Of a stretch of 64,000 bases of DNA, positions 15,646 to 25,191 are shown one piece after another. Position numbers and translations under genes: made by a program. The notes below the pieces were generated by a model. The model saw only the letters and a list, made by a program, of their open reading frames with translations, had not been told where the DNA came from and searched no databases. The stretch covers positions 1-64,000 of the forward strand of contig JAGTRS010000003.1 of NCBI GenBank assembly GCA_018262195.1, given 5' to 3'. The stretch comes from Pseudomonadota bacterium. Its GTDB lineage: Bacteria; Pseudomonadota; Gammaproteobacteria; Burkholderiales; Rhodocyclaceae. How positions within the stretch are numbered: the stretch's first letter is position 1; each line of letters opens with the position of its first letter.

Positions 15646-17348
15646 AACTTCAAATTGACCGGCAGCACATTGAAGCAATGCTGGCTGCCTTTCCTCGCCT
15701 GGAATTCGTGCGCGAGCAACTGCGTTTCGGCAATCGGGTCGAGCTCGGCTTCAACCAGCTGGAAGATGCTGAACTGGATCTGCTGCAAAGCCTCTACGCG
15801 GCTGGTGACAGCGAATTGCGGGCGCGGGCGGCCCAGATCGCCACCTTGCGCCAGGCCCTGCACGAAGGCGGCAAGCGTTTCGAGGCGGAAGAGCTGGAAA
15901 TGGTGGTGCCGGCCATCGCCCGCTATCTGGCCGAGAATGCCTCGCGCGGCTGGATGTTTTCGGCCGGCATCACCGGCAAGCCGCTGGCTTACGTCGTGAC
16001 ACGGCTCGATTTCACGCCACCTTCCGAAGAAGAAACCGGCAAGATCTTCGTCGAACTCAAAGCCAACGCCAAGGCGCGGCTGGCGACGGCGACGCTGCGT
16101 ATTTCCGGCCCCGACATCGCCGGCCGGACGATCCCCGAAGTCTTCGCCACCAAGGGCTTCGTCAAGGAAACGCCGGCCCTGCTGGCCAGCTACGACGAAG
16201 GCGTCGAGCGCTACTTCGACTGGCGCGGGCAGTATGGCGCGCAGTTTTCCGGGACCGGTGTCGGTTACTTTGCCGAGAACCCGACGGCTACCCACCGCGA
16301 CACCGACTACTCGCGCAAGGACCAGATCATCCTGTCATCGACCGGCAGCCCGGCGCGGCTGGTCAACGATGAAAGCATTCTCGGCGAACGTGTGCTGGCG
16401 CTCGATGCGACCGGCGACATCATGGCCAAGTTCGTCCGCCGCGTGCAGCGCAACTCGCGGCTGTCCGGCAAGGAAGAGGCCGAGATCGAAGAAACCCAGG
16501 CCGGCATCGCCAAGGGGCTGTTCACCGAACTGCCGGTGCATTTCTACATGCTGATGTTCCACCTCGACCTGCACCATTACGTCTGGGTGCACGTCGACGA
16601 CATGCAGCCCTACGCCTATCAGCCGGAGCTCAAGACCAAACTGGTCCTGCCGCCCGAACAGACCGACCTGATCGACATCCTGACCGCCGAGATGGACGTA
16701 CTGATGGACGACATCGTCTCCGGCAAGTCGGGTGGCACGACCGTGTTGTGTGCCGGGCCACCGGGGGTGGGCAAGACGCTGACTGCCGAGGTGTATTCCG
16801 AAATCATCCGCCGGCCGCTCTACCGCGTGCATTCCGGCCAGTTGGGCCTCAACGTCGCGGCCATGGAAACGGCGCTCAAGGAAGTACTGACCCGTGCCCA
16901 GCGCTGGGGGGCGGTGATGCTGATCGACGAGGCCGACGTCTACATCAAGAAGCGCGACGACAACATCACGATGAACGCCGTCGTCGGCGTCTTCCTGCGG
17001 GTGCTGGAGTATTTCAACGGTCTGCTCTTCCTGACCACCAACCGGGTGGACGACATCGACGAAGCCATCGTCTCGCGCTGCATCGCGCTGATCCGCTTCT
17101 ACCCGCCGGATCGCGTCGATCGCAAGAAGATCTGGGGCGTCATGGCCGCCCAATTCGGCCTCAATCTGCCGCCGGAACTGCACGAACGACTGCCCGACAT
17201 CTTCCCGAAAGCCTCCGGCCGCGACATCAAGGGCCTGGCCAAGCTGGTGGCGAAATACTGCAGCCAGAAAACCTTGCCGCCGACCGAGGATGTCTTCCGC
17301 CGCTGCTCGATGTTCCGGGCGATGGATCAAGCGGAGGTGGCGGGCTGA
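15642..17348 (+). CDS. AAA+ ATPase in nif operon
   Basis: A 568-aa ATPase. The first 350 residues match no family I recognise. The AAA core has Walker A GPPGVGKT near 372, Walker B VMLIDEAD near 425 and a sensor-1-like LTTNRVDDIDEA near 465, then an Arg-rich helical lid. It is not ClpX, FtsH or a MoxR type by these motifs. Co-transcription with nifF suggests a remodelling or activase role on a nif protein, comparable in idea to Rubisco activases (inference). Last gene of the set; the thioredoxin-like gene after it is on the other strand. Confidence 0.85.
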   Translation: MKLQIDRQHIEAMLAAFPRLEFVREQLRFGNRVELGFNQLEDAELDLLQSLYAAGDSELRARAAQIATLRQALHEGGKRFEAEELEMVVPAIARYLAENASRGWMFSAGITGKPLAYVVTRLDFTPPSEEETGKIFVELKANAKARLATATLRISGPDIAGRTIPEVFATKGFVKETPALLASYDEGVERYFDWRGQYGAQFSGTGVGYFAENPTATHRDTDYSRKDQIILSSTGSPARLVNDESILGERVLALDATGDIMAKFVRRVQRNSRLSGKEEAEIEETQAGIAKGLFTELPVHFYMLMFHLDLHHYVWVHVDDMQPYAYQPELKTKLVLPPEQTDLIDILTAEMDVLMDDIVSGKSGGTTVLCAGPPGVGKTLTAEVYSEIIRRPLYRVHSGQLGLNVAAMETALKEVLTRAQRWGAVMLIDEADVYIKKRDDNITMNAVVGVFLRVLEYFNGLLFLTTNRVDDIDEAIVSRCIALIRFYPPDRVDRKKIWGVMAAQFGLNLPPELHERLPDIFPKASGRDIKGLAKLVAKYCSQKTLPPTEDVFRRCSMFRAMDQAEVAG

Positions 17349-17393
17349 TCATCTTCGAAGCAGATCAATGCCTCAGAGCTCCAGTTAGACGTT

Positions 17394-17633
17394 TCAGCCT
17401 TCCTGGAGCCAGGCTGCCACCTTCTTGGGGTCCGGCAAGCTGCCGGCGTGAACAACCTTGCCATTGATCACCAAGCCAGGAGTGCCCATGATGCCGTAAC
17501 CGACGATGGTAGCCATATCCTCGACTTTTTCGAGATTGATCGCGACCCCGCTCTGTTCGGCAGCCTGCTTGACCATTTCGGCCAAGGCTTTGCAACGGGA
17601 GCAACCCGGACCGAGCACTTTGATTTCTTTCAT
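17394..17633 (-). CDS. Small thioredoxin-fold redox-active disulfide protein
   Basis: A 79-aa glutaredoxin-like protein with active site CSRC in VLGPGCSRCKALAEMV and the cis-Pro loop MGTPGLVINGKV. This family is usually encoded next to COG0701 permeases, as here (10 bp downstream). Likely a redox partner of that permease. Confidence 0.9.
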   Translation of the reverse strand: MKEIKVLGPGCSRCKALAEMVKQAAEQSGVAINLEKVEDMATIVGYGIMGTPGLVINGKVVHAGSLPDPKKVAAWLQEG

Positions 17634-17643
17634 GATGTTCTCC

Positions 17644-18699
17644 TCATAGAAGCGCGTTGAATACGTAGCCGACCATCAGAATGCCCAAGGCCACGACGCC
17701 AGCGAAGGTTGCAATCAGTTGTGGCTTCAAGGCTTTGCGCAAAATGATCATCTCCGGAGCCGACAGGGCAATCACGCTCATCATGAAGGCCAGGACGGTG
17801 CCAAGGGCGGCACCCTTGCCGATCAGCGCTTCAACAATGGGGATGATGCCGGCTGCATTGGTATACATCGGCACGCCGAGTGCCACGGCAGCTGGTACGG
17901 CCCACCAGACATCCCTGCCCATGAAAGATGCCATGAAGTCCTCGGGTACATAGCCGTGAATGCCAGCGCCCAGTGCGATACCGGCAACGATGTACGGCCA
18001 GACCTTGGCAACGATTTCCCGAATGTGGCTGAGGCCGGCTTCACCACGCTCGACCCAGGTCATCGAGCTACTTTCGTATCCCTGGTCGGCTCTCGCCTGG
18101 ATGGCTTTCACCCAGTCTTCGAGATAACGCTCCATCTTCAGTTGGCCGATCACCAGCCCTGAAACGATGGCGACCAGGAGGCCGAGCCCCAGATAGAGAG
18201 CGGCGACCTTCCAGCCAAACATCCCGAACAGAAGAGCCAGCGCAACCTCATTGACCATGGGTGCAGAAATCAGGAACGAAAAGGTTACCCCCAGCGGGAC
18301 GCCTGCCGACAGGAAGCCGATGAATAGTGGTACGGCAGAGCAGGAGCAGAACGGCGTCACGATACCGAGCGAGGCGGCCAGAATGTTGCCGATCCCCATG
18401 CGCTTGCCCGAAAGCAAGGCACGGGTTCGTTCGGGTGCGAAGAAGGTTTGAATAATGCCCATCACGAAGACGATGCCGGTCAGCAGCAGCATGACTTTCG
18501 GCGTGTCAAAGAGAAAGAAGTGAATGGCTTCACCTAGCGCGGTACTTCTGCTTAGACCGAGCAGCCCCAACCAAAAATCAGCAAATTCCGTCAAGTGCGT
18601 GTAGGCAGCAAACCAGATGAGTGTTGCCGCAGTGATGCCAGCCACCCACCGCAGATTCTGATTCAAGGCATTGGGGACAGGTGAGGTTTCGAGTTTCAT
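17644..18699 (-). CDS. Permease of the COG0701/ArsP-like family
   Basis: A 351-aa inner-membrane protein with about eight to ten hydrophobic segments. The hallmark Cys motif TPFCSCSAVPLFIGF is present, with a second half repeat (YTNAAGIIPIVEALIGKG). Start set at 18699 (MKLETSPVPNAL); the longer frame overlaps the sigma factor gene and reads as unlike-protein sequence. Substrate unknown; relatives export organoarsenicals or act with small disulfide proteins. Forms a set with the ECF sigma factor upstream. Confidence 0.87.
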   Translation of the reverse strand: MKLETSPVPNALNQNLRWVAGITAATLIWFAAYTHLTEFADFWLGLLGLSRSTALGEAIHFFLFDTPKVMLLLTGIVFVMGIIQTFFAPERTRALLSGKRMGIGNILAASLGIVTPFCSCSAVPLFIGFLSAGVPLGVTFSFLISAPMVNEVALALLFGMFGWKVAALYLGLGLLVAIVSGLVIGQLKMERYLEDWVKAIQARADQGYESSSMTWVERGEAGLSHIREIVAKVWPYIVAGIALGAGIHGYVPEDFMASFMGRDVWWAVPAAVALGVPMYTNAAGIIPIVEALIGKGAALGTVLAFMMSVIALSAPEMIILRKALKPQLIATFAGVVALGILMVGYVFNALL

Positions 18700-18770
18700 T
18701 GCATGCTCGTGTAAGTTGCTCTTGCTATTGAAGACGAGGCAATCACAAAAAGGATGCAGGTCGGCCGGTA

Positions 18771-19313
18771 TTATTCTTCGACGGGACCGCGGGGAGTGAA
18801 GCAACATACCTGGCCAAGGTCGTCAAATCTGACCTGGCAGGCAGCTACGAGTTGCTGCCGAAGTCGCTTTCGAGCTCGTTGAACCCGCGACTTGGCCGCC
18901 GGAAGCGAAAGTCCAATCCGGTCTGCAAATTCCTGCTGCGACATTTCCTCTATGTCACAGAGCGTTATTGCCTCACGGTCCTCGGCAGATAGTTCGGACA
19001 GGACTCTGGGGATGCATTGAGACAGGGAATCGACAGGTGCAATGGTTTCCGCATCTGTTGCCGGAAGCAGGGATTCATCCAGTTCGACCTCGTCCCTGCT
19101 CAGCCGATAGCGGTCGATCAGCAGGTTGCGTGCAACCTGAAACAGCCAGGCTCTGCGGTTTTGAATTCCGCAAAGGCCATGTTCCAGACGCGTAGCGCGC
19201 AGGAACACCTCTTGAACGACATCGTTCGCTTCCTGCGCATTCGGGATGCGACTGACCACGAAGTGGATTAATTCACTTCGATATTCATCCCAGGCGTCGG
19301 TAATGCATTTCAT
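18771..19313 (-). CDS. sigZ: ECF RNA polymerase sigma factor, SigZ type
   Basis: A 180-aa sigma-70-family factor. Region 2 includes ANDVVQEVFLRA and AWLFQVARNLLIDRYR; region 4 includes ELSAEDREAITLCDIEEMSQQEFADRIGLSL. The C-terminal tail has a Cys pair (GQVCCF) as in SigZ proteins. The start at 19313 (MKCITDAW) was chosen since the upstream 49 codons lack family character. No anti-sigma gene is adjacent. Probably controls the permease and disulfide-protein genes that follow. Confidence 0.87.
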   Translation of the reverse strand: MKCITDAWDEYRSELIHFVVSRIPNAQEANDVVQEVFLRATRLEHGLCGIQNRRAWLFQVARNLLIDRYRLSRDEVELDESLLPATDAETIAPVDSLSQCIPRVLSELSAEDREAITLCDIEEMSQQEFADRIGLSLPAAKSRVQRARKRLRQQLVAACQVRFDDLGQVCCFTPRGPVEE

Positions 19314-19649
19314 CGTCAGACAATTTATTCCTCTTGGGCTCAGTGTGCCGGAAATGTGTCGTATTTGTAGTCTGCTTTTTGCGTACTGGCTACGAGCTGA
19401 CGCAAATCCCAGAATGGCAACTTCCCGTTTAGCAACCTGCTTGTCGTGCCTGAAACCCATTAGTCAGCGCTTCGAGCCAATTCATTGCTGACAAGGCTGC
19501 TGCCACAAATACCAGGCGTGCGCGAAATGGCATTGCCCCGGCGGACTGAGGCAGCTAGGTATTTTTCCCTATTCCACTGCACCTTTCTTCCAATTTTCGC
19601 CCGTCGCCATTAAACCTAAGCTGGCTCCATCACTTCCAAGGAGCCTTGC

Positions 19650-20375
19650 ATGAACGCGCATCCCGATCTTTCCCGGCGTGCTTTCTTTACCGCCTTGCCG
19701 GCTGTAACCGCCGGCCTGGCCATTCCGGCGCATGCAGCGGACGAGGCTAATCCGCATTGGGCCATGCTGGTCGATACCCGTCGCTGCATAGCCTGTCAGG
19801 CTTGCACCATGGCCTGCTCGATGGAAAACGTCTCGCCTGAAGGGCAATTCCGTACGGTCGTTGCCACCTATGCGGTCACCGATCAAGCCGGCAAAACGGG
19901 TCTCTCCGTGCTGCCGCGCCTTTGCAATCACTGCGAGGAGCCACCCTGCATTCCGGTCTGCCCGGTCGGTGCCACCTTCAAACGCAAGGACGGCATCGTA
20001 CTCGTCGATGGCGAGCGCTGCGTCGGTTGTGCCTACTGCGTCCAGGCCTGTCCTTACGATGCACGCTTCGTTAATCATCACACCGGCAAGGCTGACAAAT
20101 GCACCTTCTGTAGCCACCGCGTCGAAGCCGGGTTGCTGCCAGCCTGCGTCGAGACCTGTGTCGGTGGTGCCCGGATTTTTGGCGACATCAACCATCCGCA
20201 AAGCGACATCAGTCGTCGCCTCGCTGCCGCCGACGGCAAGACCAGCGTCCTCAAGCCGGAGGCAGGCACGACACCGCGTGTCTTCTACATCGGTCTGGAT
20301 CAGCAACTGGACGGCCGGGTCGATGGCGCTTCGACCGCCGACATGATGTGGCGTCCGGACACTCAGGGAGCATGA
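19650..20375 (+). CDS. ttrB: Tetrathionate reductase iron-sulfur subunit
   Basis: A 241-aa periplasmic-facing ferredoxin subunit with a Tat signal (SRRAFFTAL, cleavage near AHA). It carries four 4Fe-4S motifs: CIACQACTMAC, CNHCEEPPCIPVCP, CVGCAYCVQACP and CTFCSHRVEAGLLPACVETC. It passes electrons from the TtrC quinol dehydrogenase to TtrA. First of three genes ttrB-ttrC-ttrA. The 336-bp gap before it (19314-19649, after the divergent sigZ start) shows no clear FNR box. Confidence 0.88.
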   Translation: MNAHPDLSRRAFFTALPAVTAGLAIPAHAADEANPHWAMLVDTRRCIACQACTMACSMENVSPEGQFRTVVATYAVTDQAGKTGLSVLPRLCNHCEEPPCIPVCPVGATFKRKDGIVLVDGERCVGCAYCVQACPYDARFVNHHTGKADKCTFCSHRVEAGLLPACVETCVGGARIFGDINHPQSDISRRLAAADGKTSVLKPEAGTTPRVFYIGLDQQLDGRVDGASTADMMWRPDTQGA

Positions 20376-20377
20376 TC

Positions 20378-21448
20378 ATGAACACTACCGTTGAAGTGCT
20401 TGGCTTTGCGCGCGAACCTGCCTGGTTGCCTTGGGCTGTGCAGTATTTCTTCCTGATCGGCATCTCGACCGCCGCCTTCTTCTTGTCACTCCCCGGTCTG
20501 GTCTGGCGCCATCCGGACTGGCGCGGCATTTCCCGCCGCGCCCTGCTGGCCGCGCTGGTCTGCGGATTGACGGCACCCGTCGCACTATTGGCTGACCTGC
20601 ACCAACCCGGCCGCTTCCTCAACTTCTACCTGCACCCGAACCTTGGCTCGTGGATGGCCTGGGGCTCGTTCTTCATCCCGCTCTACCTGCTCGGTCTGAT
20701 CGGCTATGCCTGGCTCTGCCTGCGGCCTCAAATGGCTGATCTGGCGAAACGCCCGAGTCCGCTCGCCGGCCTTTATCGCAAACTGGCCTATGGCGGTCAC
20801 GATAACCCTTCGGCGATCAAGGCAGCAGCCCTGGTAGCGACGCTGGGGGCATTCCTGGTCCTGCTCTATACCGGCATGGAAGTCATGGTCGTCCAGGCTC
20901 GTCCGCTGTGGAATACCGCCTTCCTTCCGGTGATCTTCGCTGTCACCGCGATGACGGGCGGCATCGGGATGACGGCACTGTTCGAAGCACTGAGCGGCAG
21001 CCGGCAATCGGCCCCGCTGCTCAACCGATGGCTGGTACGTGGCTCATGGCTGACGCTGGTGCTACTCACCTTGTGGCTGGCTTTCGGCCTTACCGGCAGC
21101 TCGCCCACAGGGGCCGATACACTGGCTGCGATGGGCGGTTCGTTCGGCTGGCAGATGACCGGTGGCTGGCTTTTTGGCTCGACGATGCTGACCTTGTGGC
21201 TGGCACGGAATGAGCGCAACTCGCTGATCATGCCGGCGCTGCTGGCGCTGCATGGGGCCTGGCTGATCCGCTGGATTGTCTTCATCGGTGGCCAGAGCCT
21301 GCCCAAGATGGGTTCGGCAAGCCATCCATACATCTTGACTCTGACACCGGACAGCCTGCTCGGCATCGTCGGCATGGCCGGCCTCTGCATCACCCTTTAC
21401 ATCATCCTGACCAGCCTCATCCCTTGGGATGACCAGGCTAACGCCTGA
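20378..21448 (+). CDS. ttrC: Tetrathionate reductase membrane subunit (NrfD/PsrC family)
   Basis: A 356-aa polytopic quinol-oxidising anchor with about nine hydrophobic segments, beginning MNTTVEVLGFAREPAWLPWAVQYFF. HQPGRF-type motifs of the NrfD family are present (LADLHQPGRFLNFY). The start at 20378 gives proper spacing to GGGAG; ATG 20372 is also possible. The longer frame overlapping ttrB is disfavoured. Confidence 0.88.
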   Translation: MNTTVEVLGFAREPAWLPWAVQYFFLIGISTAAFFLSLPGLVWRHPDWRGISRRALLAALVCGLTAPVALLADLHQPGRFLNFYLHPNLGSWMAWGSFFIPLYLLGLIGYAWLCLRPQMADLAKRPSPLAGLYRKLAYGGHDNPSAIKAAALVATLGAFLVLLYTGMEVMVVQARPLWNTAFLPVIFAVTAMTGGIGMTALFEALSGSRQSAPLLNRWLVRGSWLTLVLLTLWLAFGLTGSSPTGADTLAAMGGSFGWQMTGGWLFGSTMLTLWLARNERNSLIMPALLALHGAWLIRWIVFIGGQSLPKMGSASHPYILTLTPDSLLGIVGMAGLCITLYIILTSLIPWDDQANA

Positions 21449-21459
21449 GGAGACCGACC

Positions 21460-24400
21460 ATGAAAATCAGCAAACGTCGTCAAGTTCTCGCCCTCGGTGG
21501 CCTCGCAGCCTTTGCTGCCGGTTACTCGGAAACCGCAGGCCGCATGGTCGGCAAGCTATTCGGACATGATGCGCCGAAACACAAGACCGCCGGCGACGCG
21601 CCCGCACCGGAATTTCGCGTCGATCGTCAGGGCAAGCTTGAAATCAACCCGACCCAGCAGGTCAGCTACACCACCTGCCTTGGTTGCACCACGATGTGCG
21701 GTGTTCGAGTACGCATCGACCGGGTCAGCGGCAAGGTACTGCGGGTCAGCGGCAATCCGTACAGCCCCTTGTCCACCGATCCGCACCTCCCGATGAAGGC
21801 GAGCGTCCGCGACAGCTTCATCTCAATTTCGGCGCTCAACGGCAAAGGCCTGGATGGCCGCTCGACCGCCTGCGGCCGGGGTAACGCGGTAGCACAGCAA
21901 ATCGATTCGCCGTACCGCGTTCTGACCCCGTTGAAACGGGTTGGCCCGCGCAACAGCGGCCAATGGGAGCCCATCTCCTTCGAGCAACTGGTCAAGGAGG
22001 TGGTCAATGGCGGCAATCTGTTCGGTGAAGGCAATGTCGAAGGACTGGGTGCCCTGCGTGACCTGACGACGCCCATCGACAGCAAGCAGCCGGCACTCGG
22101 GCCACGCGTCAATCAGGTCGCGGTGCTCTCCAGCGTCAACGACGGACGCGAGAATTTCGCCCGCCGCTTCTTCCAGAAATCCTACGGCACGCTCAACTTC
22201 ATCGGCCACGGCTCCTATTGTGGCGGCTCCTACCGCTCTGGCTCCGGCGCACTGTTTGGCGACATGAAAGCGATGCCGCATTGCAAGCCGGATTTTGCCA
22301 ATGCCGAATTCGTGCTTTTTGTCGGGACGGCACCGGGGCAGGCCGGCAACCCTTTCAAGCGTCAGGGCACCCTGGTTGCCAAGGCACGCACCGAGGGCAA
22401 ACTGTCCTACGTCGTGGTCGATCCCGTGCTCAGCCATGCCGATAACCGGGCCAGTGGCGACCGCGGCCGCTGGTTGCCGATCAAGCCGGGTACCGACGGT
22501 GCGCTGGCCATGGCGATCATCCGCTGGCTGTTCGAAAACGAGCGCATCGACAGCCATTTCCTGAGCTTCCCGAACGCGGCGCTGGCCAAACAGAACGGTG
22601 AGCCGTCGTTCTCCAATGCCAGCCATCTGGTCGTTGTCGAAGCCAAGCACCCGCGCGAACAACGCATGCTGCGCGCCTCAGATTTGGGCTTTGAGTTGCC
22701 TGAAGATCAGCGCTACAAGGATGGCGATGCCTTCGTCTGCCTCGATCAGGCCGGCAAGCCGGTTTTGCATGATCAGGCCACGGGCCCCGCGCAACTGTTT
22801 GTCGATACGGTACTCAGCATTGGCGGCAAGGAGGTTCAGGTCAAATCGTCGTTGCAACTCTTGCGCGAAGAGGCGTTGCGACTCGATCTGCGTGCCTATG
22901 CCGAAGCCTGCGGCATTCCGGCCGAAACACTGGCTGGATTGGCGAAAGAGTTGTCGTCGCACGGCAAGAAGGCATCAGTGATCGCCCATGGCGGCATGAT
23001 GAGCGGCAGCGGGTTCTACAACGCCTATGCCCTGCTCAGCATCAACGCGCTGCTCGGCAACATCAACTGGAAAGGCGGTTTCGTTGCCAATGGCGGCGGC
23101 TTCAAGGACAACGGCGAGGGGCCGCGCTACAACCTCGACAGCTTTGCCGGCATGGCCAAGCCAACTGGTACGCCGCTCGGGCGCAACGTGCCTTATGAAA
23201 AAACCGCCGAGTTTGCCGTTCGCAAGGCCGAAAACAAGCCGTACCCGGCCAGTGCGCCCTGGTTCCCGAATGCGCCGGGGCTGACGACAGAACTGCTGCC
23301 CGGCGGCCTGAGCGGCTATCCCTATGCGCTAAAGGCATTGATCCTGTGGTCGTCGAATCCGCTCTACGGCATCGCCGGGCTGCACAACAAAATTGCCCGT
23401 GATCTCGCCGACCCGAAGAAGCTGGGACTGATCGTTTCGGTCGACCCGTTCATCAACGAAAGCAACGCCTTCGCCGACTACATTGTTCCGGATTCGCTGA
23501 TGTACGAAAGCTGGGGCTGGGTAGCGGCCTGGAATGGCGTGCCGACCAAGGCGATGAGCGCCCGCTGGCCGGTCATCGATCCGCAGGCGACGAAAACACC
23601 GGAAGGCAAGGCCATCGGCATGGAAACCTTCTTTATCGCGCTGGCCAAGGCCATGAAGCTGCCCGGCTTTGGCGAGAACGCCATCGCCGATCCCGAAGGC
23701 AACACCTACGCGCTCAATACGCCGGAAGACTGGTATCTGCGCGGCGGCGCCAATATCGCCTGGCTGGGCAAGGAGCCGGTGGCCGATGCGACCGAAGAAG
23801 ACATCATCCTGTCCGGCGTCGAACGTCTGCGCCCGCTACTGGAAAAAACGCTGAAACCCGAGGAGGTCGCCAAGGTGGCTTTCCTGCTCAGTCGCGGCGG
23901 CCGCTACCAGCCGGGCAAGGATGCCTACGATGAAGAGGATGCGCGCTGGATGCGCAATCCGATGAAATCGATGGCGCATCTCTGGAACGAAAATGTTGGT
24001 GCGTCGAAAAACAGTCTGTCCGGCAAGCGCAACATCGGCTGCGCCAGCTGGATCGAGCCGGCCTTTGCCGATGGCACACCAATGCGGAAAGTCTACCCGG
24101 CCGACAAATGGCCGTTGCAGCTGGTCAGCTACAAGTCGGCGCTGCAAAATCCGTATTCGATTGGCGCCACGCGTCTGCTCGGCCTGCATCCGGAAAACCC
24201 GGTGCTGATTCACCCCGATGACGCCCGTCGCCTGCATGTCGAGATGGGCGATCTGGTCGAGATCAGTACGCCGGGTGGCAGTCTCAAGGCACGCATCATG
24301 GTCCATGCCGGTATTACGCCCGGTGTTGCCGCCATTGAGCACGGTTTTGGTCACCGCGAACTGGGTGCCCGTGCCCACAGAATTGGCCGCACGCAGCAAC

Positions 24401-24546
24401 CGAAGGACAAGCGTCTGGCTGCTGGTGTCAACCTGAACGACATTGGTCTGATCGATCCGACCCGGCCAGACAAATCACCGTGGGTCGACGCAATATCCGG
24501 CGCCTCAGTGCGTAACGGCCTGCCGGCCAGATTGCAACGGGCCTGA
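21460..24546 (+). CDS. ttrA: Tetrathionate reductase catalytic subunit (molybdopterin)
   Basis: A 1028-aa Mo-bis-MGD enzyme reducing tetrathionate (S4O6) to thiosulfate in anaerobic respiration. N-terminal Tat-like signal (KISKRRQVLALGGL). A 4Fe-4S site has Cys 73, 76 and 80 in CLGCTTMC and a fourth in STACGRGN. The probable Mo-ligand Cys is in GHGSYCGGSYRSGSG near 254. Length and the ttrBCA order match known Ttr systems. Close relatives in the family act on selenate or arsenate, so tetrathionate is the best but not the only substrate; the ttrSR pair beside it strengthens the call. Confidence 0.88.
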   Translation: MKISKRRQVLALGGLAAFAAGYSETAGRMVGKLFGHDAPKHKTAGDAPAPEFRVDRQGKLEINPTQQVSYTTCLGCTTMCGVRVRIDRVSGKVLRVSGNPYSPLSTDPHLPMKASVRDSFISISALNGKGLDGRSTACGRGNAVAQQIDSPYRVLTPLKRVGPRNSGQWEPISFEQLVKEVVNGGNLFGEGNVEGLGALRDLTTPIDSKQPALGPRVNQVAVLSSVNDGRENFARRFFQKSYGTLNFIGHGSYCGGSYRSGSGALFGDMKAMPHCKPDFANAEFVLFVGTAPGQAGNPFKRQGTLVAKARTEGKLSYVVVDPVLSHADNRASGDRGRWLPIKPGTDGALAMAIIRWLFENERIDSHFLSFPNAALAKQNGEPSFSNASHLVVVEAKHPREQRMLRASDLGFELPEDQRYKDGDAFVCLDQAGKPVLHDQATGPAQLFVDTVLSIGGKEVQVKSSLQLLREEALRLDLRAYAEACGIPAETLAGLAKELSSHGKKASVIAHGGMMSGSGFYNAYALLSINALLGNINWKGGFVANGGGFKDNGEGPRYNLDSFAGMAKPTGTPLGRNVPYEKTAEFAVRKAENKPYPASAPWFPNAPGLTTELLPGGLSGYPYALKALILWSSNPLYGIAGLHNKIARDLADPKKLGLIVSVDPFINESNAFADYIVPDSLMYESWGWVAAWNGVPTKAMSARWPVIDPQATKTPEGKAIGMETFFIALAKAMKLPGFGENAIADPEGNTYALNTPEDWYLRGGANIAWLGKEPVADATEEDIILSGVERLRPLLEKTLKPEEVAKVAFLLSRGGRYQPGKDAYDEEDARWMRNPMKSMAHLWNENVGASKNSLSGKRNIGCASWIEPAFADGTPMRKVYPADKWPLQLVSYKSALQNPYSIGATRLLGLHPENPVLIHPDDARRLHVEMGDLVEISTPGGSLKARIMVHAGITPGVAAIEHGFGHRELGARAHRIGRTQQPKDKRLAAGVNLNDIGLIDPTRPDKSPWVDAISGASVRNGLPARLQRA

Positions 24547-24555
24547 CGTTCGCTG

Positions 24556-25191
24556 TTAATCCAACGCTGCCGGGTTGGCCCGCAACATCAGGCGGGCCAG
24601 TTCGGCGGCTGAGGAAACGCCGGCTTTTTCCATCACATGCTGACGATGGATATGGACGGTCTTTTCGCTGATGTTCAGGCTGGATGCGATCTGCTTGTTC
24701 GGCTGCCCTTGGGCAACCAGCCGCGCCACCTCCTGCTCGCGGGGTGAAAGCAGCGCCAACATGGCCCCGGCAGCATGCCGCCGCCCAGCCTCGTCAATTG
24801 CCTCGGCGCTATGCCGGATGGCCGCAGCCACGGCGTCGAGCACTTTCTGGTCGTTGAAGGGTTTTTCGATGAAATCGATGGCGCCGGATTTCATCGCCTG
24901 CACCGCCATCGAGACATCGGCATGGCCTGTCATGAAGAGTATCGGCAAATCGATGCCTCGCCCGCGAAGCACCTGCTGCAGCTCCAGGCCGCTCATCGAC
25001 GGCATGCGAATATCGAGCAGCAGGCAGCATGGCTGCGTCTGCGGCGCTGCAACAACATCGAGAAACTCTTCGGCCGAAGCATGGAGCTGGACAGTCCACC
25101 CCACCGAATCGAGCAGGAAACGCAAGGAGCGGCGCAGGCCGGGATCGTCGTCAACGACATGTACGACGCAGGCTTCAGGCTGATAGTTCAT
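24556..25191 (-). CDS. ttrR: Tetrathionate-response regulator, LuxR/FixJ type
   Basis: A 211-aa regulator with receiver (about 8-120: VVDDDPGLRRSLRFLL, acceptor Asp in LLLDIRMPSMSG, Lys in IEKPFND) and LuxR HTH (about 140-205: LSPREQEVARLVAQG, QIASSLNISEKTVHIHR). Start 25191 (MNYQPEACVVHVVDDD) overlaps the ttrS end by 17 bp; the longer frame upstream is ttrS shadow. Convergent with ttrA, 9 bp away. Confidence 0.88.
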   Translation of the reverse strand: MNYQPEACVVHVVDDDPGLRRSLRFLLDSVGWTVQLHASAEEFLDVVAAPQTQPCCLLLDIRMPSMSGLELQQVLRGRGIDLPILFMTGHADVSMAVQAMKSGAIDFIEKPFNDQKVLDAVAAAIRHSAEAIDEAGRRHAAGAMLALLSPREQEVARLVAQGQPNKQIASSLNISEKTVHIHRQHVMEKAGVSSAAELARLMLRANPAALD

